Part shown: one piece after another, positions 33,569-42,512 of the stretch | How positions within the stretch are numbered: the first letter of the stretch is position 1 | Layout: each line of letters begins with the position of its first letter | From: CAYTID01 sp964437735 | GTDB taxonomy: Bacteria > Bacteroidota > Ignavibacteria > UBA10030 > BY39 | DNA length: 64,000 nt | Direction of reading: 5' to 3' | Assembly (NCBI GenBank): GCA_964437735.1 | Contig: CAYTID010000004.1 | Span: forward strand, 1-64,000 | Notes under the pieces: model-generated | What the model saw: only the letters and a program-made list of their open reading frames with translations | Databases searched by the model: none | What the model was told of the DNA's origin: nothing | Position numbers and translations under genes: made by a program

Positions 33569-36106
33569 ATGTTAAAAAAAATATATTCTCTCTTTCTCAT
33601 CGGTTTGGTTATTTGCAATACCGAAAACGGGAATTGCAGTTCTGCCGGTTTTTTAGAGGGGAGGATAAGCGATAAAAACTCAAAGGAATATCTTACAGGA
33701 GTGAATATATCTCTGCTTGATACGAAGCTGGGGACCGCCGCAGACAAAGAAGGATTTTATGTAGTGAATAATATTCCTCCGGGTGATTACGATGTGAAAT
33801 ACAGTCTTTTGGGATATAAAACCGTTATAATGAAAGGTGTTGTGATTTTGGGAGGGAGACGGACAAAAATTGATGTCGAGATGATTGCTTCGGCGGTAGA
33901 AATGGATGTTGTGGAGATTGTCGTTCAGAAACCGCTTATACAAAAGGAGCAACCGGCAACTGTTTATTCGATCGGTGAATTGAAGATCGAAAAGCTGCCT
34001 GTATCGAACTTCCGGGAATTAATTTCATTGCAACCGGGTATTACGCCTGAAGGAAATGTTCGCGGAGGGAAAACAAATGAAGTAATGTATCTGATCGACG
34101 GACTACCGGTTCAGGATGTATTGAGCGGCGGATTGGGAACCAACCTTCCGAAAAGTTCTATCACCGGAATAAATATCCATGCCGGCGGTTTCGATGCTGA
34201 ATATGGAAACGCATTATCAGGAATAGTAAATATTATTACTAAAACAGGAAGCGACAAACACAAGTTCAGCTTGCGAGTTGAAAGAGACAACTGGGCACCG
34301 GAAAAACTTAATAAACAACAAGATCGGCTTACAGAAATTGAGCTGTCAGCGGGCGGTCCGATAGCGCAGAATAGTTTATATTATCAGACATCAAATATTA
34401 TTCATTACAGCGACACTCGCTGGTGGCTGGATTTCAAACAATTCGGCATTTCACCGGTTAATTGTGAATTTTCGGGTTTCGGAAAGCTTGAGTATTTAAT
34501 TTCAAAAAATATTAAAGTTGGCTTTCAGGGAATCTATTCTTTGAGAAATTGGAATGATTATGAATTTAGCTGGAGGTTTAATCTGCCGGGATTACCTAAA
34601 AGAGAACGTAATTCATACAGGGTTGCCCTTATGCTGTCGCACACATTTTCACAAACGTCTTATTACACATTAAGCTTAAGCAGATATTTTTTGGGGACTT
34701 CGATAGGCGAGGATAAAAAAGAATTATCAAACCTAACACCATACGAATATGATTTTTTCCTTCGCTATATTGTCGCGGGTAAACGTAATTGGTGGGCTGA
34801 TACACGCCAGATTGTCTACACATTGAAAGGAGACATCACTACTATTCTTGCGAAGATCCATATTATAAAAGTCGGTATGGAAATCAATCAATACGATTTA
34901 TTTTCTGATGTGTTGAAATACGATCCGCAACTTTCATATTTTGGGAAACCTCTTTTTGGTGTTCCGTTATTAAATTACAGCAATCGTTATAATTATTTTC
35001 CCAGGTCGGGAAGCATTTATCTGCAGGATAAAATTGAAAATACGGATGACGGTTCGCAGTTAAGCTTTGGAGTTCGTTGGGACTTTCTTGATCCAACGGC
35101 TGAAAGACCTGTAGTGGAATTTATACCGACGCGACCCGGTGAATATCGGCAAGTTGTAATGGGAAGCACAAAAGCTAAATTTAAACACCAGATCAGCCCG
35201 CGTATTGCCATCGCCTTACCCGTAGGGTTGGCGTCATTCATGTTTGTAAATTTCGGTTACTATTTCCAATATCCGTTATTCGATCATTTATATTCCGGTA
35301 TCAGTCCTTCACAAATAAAAACAGGATCGCGAAATGTGTTAGTCGGAAATCCCGATCTTGAACCGGAAAAAACGATTGCCTGGGAAGCGGGATTAAAACA
35401 CGGATTTTCAGCCAACATTACAGGATCGATAACCTATTTTAAAAAGAAAACAAAAAACCAGATTGACTCAAAAACTCTGATACCGTTTGATTCGAAATCA
35501 GCGGGGGATTTTGGTTTTGCAGAATATGTAAATAACGCTGAAGCTGCGGCAGAAGGATTGGAATTTGTAGTAAGCAAAGAGAACGACAAAGGATTGTCGG
35601 GAAGTATTTCCTATTCCTACATGACCACGGAAGGAATCAGTGAATACGTTGACCAAACAATCAACCGTGCGCAGTGGGGCTTTCCGCTGGCAGTACAGCC
35701 GTTTCCACTAAGCTGGGATCAGCGACACACTATTAAAGTCGATGCTGATATAATTTTGCCGGGAGAGATTCAAACGAATTTAATTGTTTTATACAATACG
35801 CCCAGGCCCTACACATTTTATCCGACGCGCGACGGGTATAATGCGCTTGATTCAACTAAAGCATTCCTTCCGAACAATTTCAGGATGGAGGAAGTTTTGT
35901 TCATAAATTTAAAATTTTCAAAAACTTTCAATTTCGGGAAAGAACGGCTTTACAGGCTAACCATGTTTGCGGATGTTCGAAATATTTTAAACAGGGCAAA
36001 TGTAAAATGGATTGACTCGAGCGGTAGAATCGGGGGGGAGCTGAAAGACCCCGGAGCTTACTACGACCCCAGACGCATCAGAGTCGGCGCAGTAATTGAT
36101 TTTTAG
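33569..36106 (+). CDS. TonB-dependent receptor with carboxypeptidase-like N-terminal domain
   Basis: I choose the ATG at 33569 because it begins a normal signal peptide (MLKKIYSLFLIGLVIC), whereas the open frame from 33491 adds residues with no role. From there the product has about 845 residues: a carboxypeptidase-regulatory-like domain (FLEGRISDKNSKEYLTGVNI), a plug (YSIGELKIEKLPVSNFRELI, MYLIDGLPVQDVLSG, GNALSGIVNIITKTG) and a barrel ending RIRVGAVIDF. The substrate is unknown. The next gene, 5 bases on, is a broken lipoprotein, so the pair may have been a receptor and surface-lipoprotein unit. Confidence 0.85.
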   Translation: MLKKIYSLFLIGLVICNTENGNCSSAGFLEGRISDKNSKEYLTGVNISLLDTKLGTAADKEGFYVVNNIPPGDYDVKYSLLGYKTVIMKGVVILGGRRTKIDVEMIASAVEMDVVEIVVQKPLIQKEQPATVYSIGELKIEKLPVSNFRELISLQPGITPEGNVRGGKTNEVMYLIDGLPVQDVLSGGLGTNLPKSSITGINIHAGGFDAEYGNALSGIVNIITKTGSDKHKFSLRVERDNWAPEKLNKQQDRLTEIELSAGGPIAQNSLYYQTSNIIHYSDTRWWLDFKQFGISPVNCEFSGFGKLEYLISKNIKVGFQGIYSLRNWNDYEFSWRFNLPGLPKRERNSYRVALMLSHTFSQTSYYTLSLSRYFLGTSIGEDKKELSNLTPYEYDFFLRYIVAGKRNWWADTRQIVYTLKGDITTILAKIHIIKVGMEINQYDLFSDVLKYDPQLSYFGKPLFGVPLLNYSNRYNYFPRSGSIYLQDKIENTDDGSQLSFGVRWDFLDPTAERPVVEFIPTRPGEYRQVVMGSTKAKFKHQISPRIAIALPVGLASFMFVNFGYYFQYPLFDHLYSGISPSQIKTGSRNVLVGNPDLEPEKTIAWEAGLKHGFSANITGSITYFKKKTKNQIDSKTLIPFDSKSAGDFGFAEYVNNAEAAAEGLEFVVSKENDKGLSGSISYSYMTTEGISEYVDQTINRAQWGFPLAVQPFPLSWDQRHTIKVDADIILPGEIQTNLIVLYNTPRPYTFYPTRDGYNALDSTKAFLPNNFRMEEVLFINLKFSKTFNFGKERLYRLTMFADVRNILNRANVKWIDSSGRIGGELKDPGAYYDPRRIRVGAVIDF

Positions 36107-36111
36107 GAGAG

Positions 36112-36700
36112 ATGATGGATACAAAACAAAGGATAATGTTTCTTTTTATTATTACGATAATAATTTTAGGATTTTCATGCGACGAAGCGCTGCCCCCTTA
36201 CGAAAATCCGGCGAATGTTTTTGAAGCAAAAATCAGCGGAATATATCATATTAGTCCGTTCGAAAATGTCGTAAAAGTTTTTATCACACTATCAAATAAG
36301 TACGATGAAACCTTCGAGGGGGAAAGCTAACTTCAGGGGCAAGGTGGAAATTATGTATGAAAAAGATCCCATACATAAAAAAACCGCAATTCTCGACTCC
36401 TCTTCTCTTGTTTGGGGCAGATATAATCCCGGAACCGGAATGCTGATTATCGATCCAAACGATTCTGTTAGTTTTATTTATAACTGGAACTTAATAGATG
36501 ATAACGGTTTTAATTTGAAAAATCTTTTTAATTACAACCCTGATCCTGCTTGCAGTCTCAGATTTATTGCCGCACCGGAAATATTTGTTCTTTCCGGTGA
36601 AATGAAAATTTTTGAAAGAACCAACACCGCCGTAGCCGAGAAAAGGCAATTTCAATTCAGACATATTCGGGAATATGTTTCACCGAGAGATTGTCCTTAG
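36112..36700 (+). pseudogene. Lipoprotein gene split by a frameshift in a G run
   Basis: Frame one starts at ATG 36112 with a lipoprotein signal (IIILGFSC, cysteine near residue 23) and stops at 36328-36330. A second frame starting in the overlap runs to 36700. At 36318-36322 there is a run of five G. If one G is removed the text reads straight through: SNKYDETFEGKANFRGKVEIMYEKDP. The joined product would be about 195 residues, a beta-rich lipoprotein of unknown function in the same transcript as the TonB receptor. It may be a real frameshift, phase variation or a sequencing error; I list it as one broken gene. Confidence 0.7.
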
Positions 36701-36730
36701 TCAGGTGACCGAAGATTCTTAATTAATAGA

Positions 36731-37882
36731 TTAAGCTCCGCCGATTTTAATAGAATCGTCACCATATTTTTTTCTTAACTTATCGACGGCACGCACCAAG
36801 TCTCCATGCTTATCTTTTATTGGAAACAACTCCAACTCATCTTGTGTTTCGTCTACAAAACCCGATAAGCCGACTCCCAGCAACCTCACCGGTATTTTCG
36901 GGTCTTGTGATTTTTGTAATAACTCTTTTGCCGCACGAAAAATTACCGGATCATAATTAGCAGGATTGATTGTTTGACGCCGCGTTATCGTTTCAAATTT
37001 TGAAGAACGAAGCTTCAATGTAACGGTCTTTGCTTTCAGGTTCCTTGAACGGAGAGTTGAGCATACGCTTTCTACCATCTCGAAAAGTATTTTCTCCAGT
37101 TCAGTCCTGTCAGAAATGTCGTTTGCGAATGTTTCTTCCTTGCTGATGCTTTTGGCAACATGGTCATCCGTAACGTGAACCGAGCCCTGCCCAAGAGATG
37201 CACGATGAAGCCATTCACCGTGAGCGCCAAGCAAATCTATCATCCTATTTACGGAAACAGACTGTATGTCGGACACCGTGTGATAACCTTTAAGGGTAAG
37301 CACCTCTTCGGTTTTTGGTCCGATCCCGGGAAGAACCTGTATCGGAAGCCGAGCAAGAAATTGTTTTTCAGTTCCGTGAGGAACAAAAATTATTCCGGCG
37401 GGTTTTACCGTATTTGCCGCTATCTTTGCTACAAGTTTATTTGACGCCAAGGCAATTGTACAGGGGAGGTTGAAGTCTGTTTTAATTATTTCCTGAATCT
37501 TTTTCATAAACCCTGGTAAATTGTGACTGTATAATTTTTCACAGCCGGTAAAATCCAAATACATTTCATCTATGGAAGCTCTCTCGACTATCGGTGCAAT
37601 TTCCAGCATTCTTGAATAAATTTTCTTAGAATAAATCGAATAATCTTTATGATTTCCACCGACAATGAGTAAATTAGGACACAAACGCAAAGCCTGAGCT
37701 GTCGGCATCGCTGATCTGACTCCAAATTTTCTTGCCTCATAAGATGCGGAGGCAACTACACCTCGACCGGTTGGACTTCCTCCAACAACGACGGGTTTTC
37801 CATTTAGAGAAGGGTTTTTAATACGTTCAACAGAAACAAAAAAACAGTCTAAATCAATATGTGCGATATATTTTTTTAACAT
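36731..37882 (-). CDS. dinB: DNA polymerase IV (Y family)
   Basis: This error-prone translesion polymerase has about 383 residues from ATG 37882 (MLKKYIAHIDLDCFF); a GTG at 37903 would add seven residues without homology. Catalytic text is HIDLDCFFVSVE at the N-terminus and RASIDEMYLDFTGC near residue 100, giving the acidic metal ligands; the fingers contain PVVVGGSPTGRGVVASASYEARKFGV. The helix-hairpin-helix is LPIQVLPGIGPKTEEVL and the little finger ends near RLLGVGLSGF. After this comes a clamp-interacting-like tail (DELELFPI). It stands alone, without umuD or lexA in view. Confidence 0.92.
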   Translation of the reverse strand: MLKKYIAHIDLDCFFVSVERIKNPSLNGKPVVVGGSPTGRGVVASASYEARKFGVRSAMPTAQALRLCPNLLIVGGNHKDYSIYSKKIYSRMLEIAPIVERASIDEMYLDFTGCEKLYSHNLPGFMKKIQEIIKTDFNLPCTIALASNKLVAKIAANTVKPAGIIFVPHGTEKQFLARLPIQVLPGIGPKTEEVLTLKGYHTVSDIQSVSVNRMIDLLGAHGEWLHRASLGQGSVHVTDDHVAKSISKEETFANDISDRTELEKILFEMVESVCSTLRSRNLKAKTVTLKLRSSKFETITRRQTINPANYDPVIFRAAKELLQKSQDPKIPVRLLGVGLSGFVDETQDELELFPIKDKHGDLVRAVDKLRKKYGDDSIKIGGA

Positions 37883-38037
37883 TAAATAATTGTTAATGTA
37901 CACTTAAAAATAAGGATTTTTATAACAAGAATCATCAAGCAAAAATATCATTTACGACTTGTTCATTCTTTTGAGAATCTTTGTTTGCAATTTGTTAAAT
38001 CTATCCATAGCTTTATGTAGACAAGGATGAGGTGTAT

Positions 38038-38225
38038 ATGATGGAATTTTTATTCAAAAAACTGCTCCCGATATTGAAATTTTTTTACTGGTTCCCCTGG
38101 CAGCGTTGTTGGTCACGCTTGGGATTGGGACATTATTTCGGTGGTTAAAGACAAAACCATGGAAAAAAAAGGAAATAATTGATCAGGTTCCCGCCGATAA
38201 TTTTTCTCCTAATAATCAAAATTAA
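38038..38225 (+). pseudogene. Small membrane protein frame, apparently frameshifted in an A run
   Basis: AAGGATGAGG precedes ATGATG at 38038-38043. Reading from this ATG gives MMEFLFKK and then leaves the sensible frame. If the run of six A at 38056-38061 had seven, the frame would continue as TAPDIEIFLLVPLAALLVTLGIG followed by FRWLKTKPWKKKEI and stop at 38223-38225. That would be a 62-residue protein with one membrane helix and a basic tail. The continuation frame has no start of its own. The rest of the 37904-38411 gap shows nothing I can name. Confidence 0.35.
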
Positions 38226-38411
38226 ATTATATTTATATCTTTGTGTCAAACTACAGTTCCAACAAAATAGAGTATTGCAACGATGGTCTTTACTGCTGGA
38301 CAAATTTTCACTGGAACTATAGAGGTACGCGCACCTGTAAACAAACTTAAGCGCGCCATTATCAGCAAAACTAAAATACTTAAATTAAAATAAGAATTCG
38401 AGATGTAAGCA

Positions 38412-38873
38412 ATGAAGTTTGTTGCCGACACGATGTTAGAAAAACTTGCCCGATGGTTGCGTATTATCGGTTGTGATGTAATATTTGATTCATCTAAGAG
38501 CGTTGAAGATTTAATCGATATTGCTAATCGAGAAAACCGGGTATTTTTGTCAAGGCGCAAGTCTTTTCCTGTGGAAAAAAAACCGGAGGCGCTGTTCGAT
38601 TTGTGTGAAGGGGGTTTTGCTGAACAGTTTAAAAAAGTTATAGTTCATTTTGACATCGATTATATGACGAAATTATTCTCAAGATGCACCGAGTGTAACG
38701 CCGAAGTTGTCCTTACAGATAAAAATCAAGTCAGGAATATCGTTCCTGAAATGTCGTGGCGGGGTTTCAATGAATTCTTTCAGTGTCCAAAATGCAAGAA
38801 AGTTTATTGGAGGGGGGCACATTTAGATAACACAATTAATAAACTGAAAAAAATTTTAGGGAGTGAATTGTGA
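38412..38873 (+). CDS. Mut7-C RNase domain protein (DUF82)
   Basis: It has 153 residues. The N-terminal PIN-like text MKFVADTMLEKLARWLRIIGCDV, with an aspartate at position 5, matches the Mut7-C family. It is followed by FLSRRKSF and a zinc-ribbon-like region: CTECNAEVV and FFQCPKCKKVYWRGAH near residue 95-135. The family is predicted to be a ribonuclease related to PIN domains; activity is inferred. It begins 40 bases upstream of nothing coupled and stands as a single gene before the adenosine-specific kinase. Confidence 0.82.
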   Translation: MKFVADTMLEKLARWLRIIGCDVIFDSSKSVEDLIDIANRENRVFLSRRKSFPVEKKPEALFDLCEGGFAEQFKKVIVHFDIDYMTKLFSRCTECNAEVVLTDKNQVRNIVPEMSWRGFNEFFQCPKCKKVYWRGAHLDNTINKLKKILGSEL

Positions 38874-39008
38874 GGTGTGAATTGAAGTATTTCCATGCGG
38901 GGAGGAATTTGGATTGAAATAGCTTTAAAACTTCGTTATATTACAGAAAAAAAATTATAGTGACATCGAAAATAAATTAATAACTATTCACAAATTTAAG
39001 GTTTCGCT

Positions 39009-39491
39009 ATGGAACTAAAAATAGTAAAAATCGACAAGCCGCCTGATATGAATTTTATATTAGGACAATCGCACTTTATTAAGACTGTGGAAGATTTATA
39101 TGAGGTTGTTGTTTCAATAAATCCCGGTATGAAATTCGGGCTTGCATTTTGCGAAGCTTCCGGCCCGGCGCTTGTAAGATATATCGGCAACGATCAAAGC
39201 TTGATTGAGATTGCTCAAAAAAACGCTTTGAATTTATCTGTCGGACACAGCTTTATATTGTTTATGGAAAATGGATTCCCGATAAACATATTAAACGCAT
39301 TGAAAATGGTTCCGGAAGTTTGCTCGATTTTTTGTGCAACGTCAAATCCGGTTGAGGTAATAATTACCGAAACAGAGCAGGGGCGCGGCATACTTGGGGT
39401 AATTGACGGGATCAAAACTAAAGGCATTGAATCGGATGACGACATTAAGCACAGGAAAGATTTTTTGAGAAAGATTGGATATAAACTTTAA
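39009..39491 (+). CDS. Adenosine-specific kinase (DUF355)
   Basis: It has 160 residues with family text VKIDKPPDMNFILGQSHFIKTVEDLYEVV at the N-terminus, KFGLAFCEASGPALVRYIGND in the middle, and CSIFCATSNPVEVIITETEQGRGILGVIDG before a charged C-terminus. DUF355 proteins are described as adenosine-specific kinases, best known from archaea. The length is normal. It lies 45 bases upstream of hutU on the same strand and may share its transcript, although no functional link to histidine degradation is known. Confidence 0.85.
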   Translation: MELKIVKIDKPPDMNFILGQSHFIKTVEDLYEVVVSINPGMKFGLAFCEASGPALVRYIGNDQSLIEIAQKNALNLSVGHSFILFMENGFPINILNALKMVPEVCSIFCATSNPVEVIITETEQGRGILGVIDGIKTKGIESDDDIKHRKDFLRKIGYKL

Positions 39492-39536
39492 TTTTGTAAT
39501 GCGGTAATGAATAGAATAACAATAGAGAAATAATAC

Positions 39537-41192
39537 ATGGAACCAAAAACTGAAAAACACTCACCAACAGGTAAAAAAATTACATGTAAAGGCTGGATTC
39601 AAGAAGCGGCACTGAGGATGTTAATGAATAATTTAGACCCGAATGTCGCAGAAAATCCTGAACAATTAATTGTATATGGTGGAACGGGCAAAGCTGCCCG
39701 CAACTGGGATGCTTACAATAAAATTGTTGAAAGCTTAAGAAATTTGGAAAATGATGAAACTTTATTAGTACAATCAGGAAAACCTGTTGCAATTTTCCGA
39801 ACGCATACCGATGCACCGCGAGTAATAATTTCTAATTCTATGCTGGTTCCTCACTGGGCAACATGGGATGAGTTTCGTCGTCTGGAAAACCTGGGATTGA
39901 CAATGTACGGTCAGATGACTGCCGGAAGTTGGATATACATCGGTTCGCAAGGAATCTTACAAGGAACATACGAAACTTTCGCAGCTTGTGCTGATAAATA
40001 TTTTAACGGAAGTGTATCGGGAAAATTCATTCTCACCGCCGGACTTGGGGGAATGGGCGGAGCTCAGCCATTGGCAGCGACAATGAACGGAGCCGCGATA
40101 CTTGCAATTGAAGTTGATCCTGTCAGGATCGAGAAACGTCTCAAAACAGGATATCTTCACAAATCGACAGACAATCTTGATGAAGCCTTGAAACTCATCA
40201 TTACCGCAAAAAGCAATAACGAAGCCTTAAGCGTCGGTTTGCTGGGAAATGCCGCCGAAGTTCTGCCCGAGCTGATCAAGCGCTGTATTGTTCCGGACAT
40301 ACTGACGGATCAGACCTCTGCTCACGATACTCTTAATGGTTATGTGCCTGCCGGAATACCATACAATGAAGCAATGGCATTGAGGCAGAGCGATCCGGAA
40401 AAATATATAGCAATGACGCGCGCATCAATAGTTGAGCATGTTCAGGCGATGCTGGAACTGCAAAAACGGGGCGCAGTGACGTTCGACTACGGGAACAATA
40501 TCCGGGGCGAGGCTTTCGCGAATGGAGTTGCAAACGCTTTTGACATCCCGGGGTTTGTTCCTGAATATATCCGTCCGTTATTCTGCGAAGGGAAGGGTCC
40601 TTTCAGATGGGCAGCTCTATCAGGAGACCCTGAAGATATTTATAAAACCGATGAAGCGGTCATCAATACTTTTCCGGAAAACAAAGCGCTTATTCGATGG
40701 ATCAAGAAAGCTCAAAAGGAAATTCAATTCCAGGGATTACCGGCAAGAATTTGTTGGCTCGGTTATGGTGAACGGGCACAAATGGGAAAGATATTTAATG
40801 ACCTTGTGAGAAAAGGAAAAGTAAAAGCTCCTATTGTCATCGGAAGAGATCATCTTGATTGCGGCTCAGTTGCTTCTCCTAACAGGGAAACTGAAAAAAT
40901 GAAAGATGGAAGCGACGCGATTGCAGACTGGCCTATATTGAATGCTCTCATTAATGCGGTTGGCGGCGCCAGTTGGGTAAGTATTCATCACGGCGGCGGA
41001 GTTGGAATTGGTTATTCTATTCATGCCGGAATGGTGATTGTCGCGGATGGGTCAAAAGAGGCTGAAAAACGGCTGGAAAGAGTGCTAACCTATGATCCTG
41101 GAATGGGTATTGTTCGTCATGCTGATGCTGGTTATGAAGAAGCTATAGCTAACGCTAAGAAAAATAACATAAAAATTCCTATGCTAAAGTAA
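39537..41192 (+). CDS. hutU: Urocanate hydratase
   Basis: This NAD-dependent enzyme converts urocanate to 4-imidazolone-5-propanoate, the step before hutI. It has 551 residues, the normal length. Seen are MYGQMTAGSWIYIGSQGI, GKFILTAGLGGMGGAQPLAATMNGAAIL (NAD region near 165-190), DQTSAHDTLNGYVPAG, and RICWLGYGERAQMGKIFN near residue 400 with the family's active-site cysteine. HHGGGVGIGYSIHAGMVIVADG follows near residue 480. It is distant from hutI-ftcD-fchA, so the pathway is split into at least two loci; hutH is not in the window. Confidence 0.95.
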   Translation: MEPKTEKHSPTGKKITCKGWIQEAALRMLMNNLDPNVAENPEQLIVYGGTGKAARNWDAYNKIVESLRNLENDETLLVQSGKPVAIFRTHTDAPRVIISNSMLVPHWATWDEFRRLENLGLTMYGQMTAGSWIYIGSQGILQGTYETFAACADKYFNGSVSGKFILTAGLGGMGGAQPLAATMNGAAILAIEVDPVRIEKRLKTGYLHKSTDNLDEALKLIITAKSNNEALSVGLLGNAAEVLPELIKRCIVPDILTDQTSAHDTLNGYVPAGIPYNEAMALRQSDPEKYIAMTRASIVEHVQAMLELQKRGAVTFDYGNNIRGEAFANGVANAFDIPGFVPEYIRPLFCEGKGPFRWAALSGDPEDIYKTDEAVINTFPENKALIRWIKKAQKEIQFQGLPARICWLGYGERAQMGKIFNDLVRKGKVKAPIVIGRDHLDCGSVASPNRETEKMKDGSDAIADWPILNALINAVGGASWVSIHHGGGVGIGYSIHAGMVIVADGSKEAEKRLERVLTYDPGMGIVRHADAGYEEAIANAKKNNIKIPMLK

Positions 41193-41332
41193 TAAAAACT
41201 TGAATATTTGAAAAATATACATTATAATTAAACAAATTAATAAAAAGAGGTTTTTGTGCTCAAGCCAAAAATAGCACACTTAACTCCATTTATTTTGGAA
41301 TTGGAAAGTGGTGAATATTCTCGAATAAGAAA

Positions 41333-42499
41333 ATGCAACTTTTTTTATCACAAAAAGAACGTTTAATTCTGGGTAGCAACGGAGGTTATCCGAATTCAGT
41401 TATTGAGGTCGATGCCGACGGGAGTCAAAAAAAGGACGACATCAATGAAAAATTTACCAGACCTTGGATTAAGCATCATTTTCTAACTCAACTGTTGGAT
41501 GAAACCGGATCATCGGAAGCGATTGAAGCGCGTGACAAAAATTTAATTGACATTCTGAAAACAACCATTCCGTTAACTGAAAATTCATATATCGAAACAC
41601 AATTAACGTGTTGGAAACAATTTCTTGATAACTCATTCGCCACCAGAGAAACTCAATGGTATGCGGGACTGCGGAAAATTTTTATCAAAGAAAATTTCCA
41701 CACTGCCGTTGAGCAATTTGAGATAGATATCCCCTCATCCCATAATCAAACTAATTTTTTATTTTTAGATGAGACACGCCTACTTAGGCGGTTGCCGAGA
41801 ATTCCGATTAAATTATTTTTTTCTATATCTCCTAAATACTTAATTGATCTGTTCGAAACTCTTAAGTTATCTGTTGTTCAAAACCCACACAACCGAGAAA
41901 TTGAACAACTTATGTATTTGTTTTACAAGGGCTTTGATAATATTTTTCACCTGATGGAGTACGCCCGCCAGATAAACCGATACGAATATGTCGAGTGGAT
42001 ATATTGGGCAGAGAACAATACAAAAACTTTGGGAGATATCAAGCGGTCGGAGAACGATTATAATTCAGCTTTTTTTTGTTACGATACTGCCAACCTTTCG
42101 CCGTCGGAATTTAAAGAGATTGCAGAATGGTATATGGCTGAAAATGAATTTAAGCTGGCGTTTCATTTCTACTATAAAGCGAAGGCATTCCAAATTGCAC
42201 AGGATATACTCCAAAATATTGGCGTGAAAGAATACGGGGCTCTTGTTGCTTTACGTCAGCTTGCCGGTCCGGCCAACGGCGAACCTACCGATGCAAATAT
42301 CAAAACACTTTATGAACAGGAATTAGAAGCGCTACAGGGTTTTAACAGAATACTTTCAAATGAGTCGTACCAAAAAATTGCTTCCGTCCCTACAATAAAA
42401 TTTGACAGAGAAACAGTTGAAAATAAATATGCCTTTGGAGAGTTAACCGACGAGGAATACATGAGGCTTATCGCACAACTGCGGGACAGGAGGCAATAG
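41333..42499 (+). CDS. Unrecognised protein with SHOCT-like C-terminus (first gene of a pair)
   Basis: No known family is recognised. From ATG 41333 it has 388 residues. The N-terminal part is beta-rich (QKERLILGSNGG, SVIEVDADGS). The middle and later part is helical with repeat-like text (YDTANLSPSEFKEIAEWYMA, FHFYYKAKAFQIAQDIL) resembling TPR-type solenoids. The last 30 residues (VENKYAFGELTDEEYMRLIAQL) match the SHOCT pattern, a short C-terminal oligomerisation module. A GTG at 41256 with an upstream AGAGG could begin an N-terminal extension joined by a one-base shift in a T run. It lies 13 bases upstream of a zinc-ribbon protein gene, and the two look like one operon. Function unknown. 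Confidence 0.65.
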   Translation: MQLFLSQKERLILGSNGGYPNSVIEVDADGSQKKDDINEKFTRPWIKHHFLTQLLDETGSSEAIEARDKNLIDILKTTIPLTENSYIETQLTCWKQFLDNSFATRETQWYAGLRKIFIKENFHTAVEQFEIDIPSSHNQTNFLFLDETRLLRRLPRIPIKLFFSISPKYLIDLFETLKLSVVQNPHNREIEQLMYLFYKGFDNIFHLMEYARQINRYEYVEWIYWAENNTKTLGDIKRSENDYNSAFFCYDTANLSPSEFKEIAEWYMAENEFKLAFHFYYKAKAFQIAQDILQNIGVKEYGALVALRQLAGPANGEPTDANIKTLYEQELEALQGFNRILSNESYQKIASVPTIKFDRETVENKYAFGELTDEEYMRLIAQLRDRRQ

Positions 42500-42512
42500 A
42501 AAAGGATAATTC

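Noticed and set aside
38246..38560. Minus-strand open frame of about 104 codons in the gap before the Mut7-C gene
   Set aside because: It overlaps the start of the convincing Mut7-C gene on the other strand, lacks a ribosome site and resembles no family.
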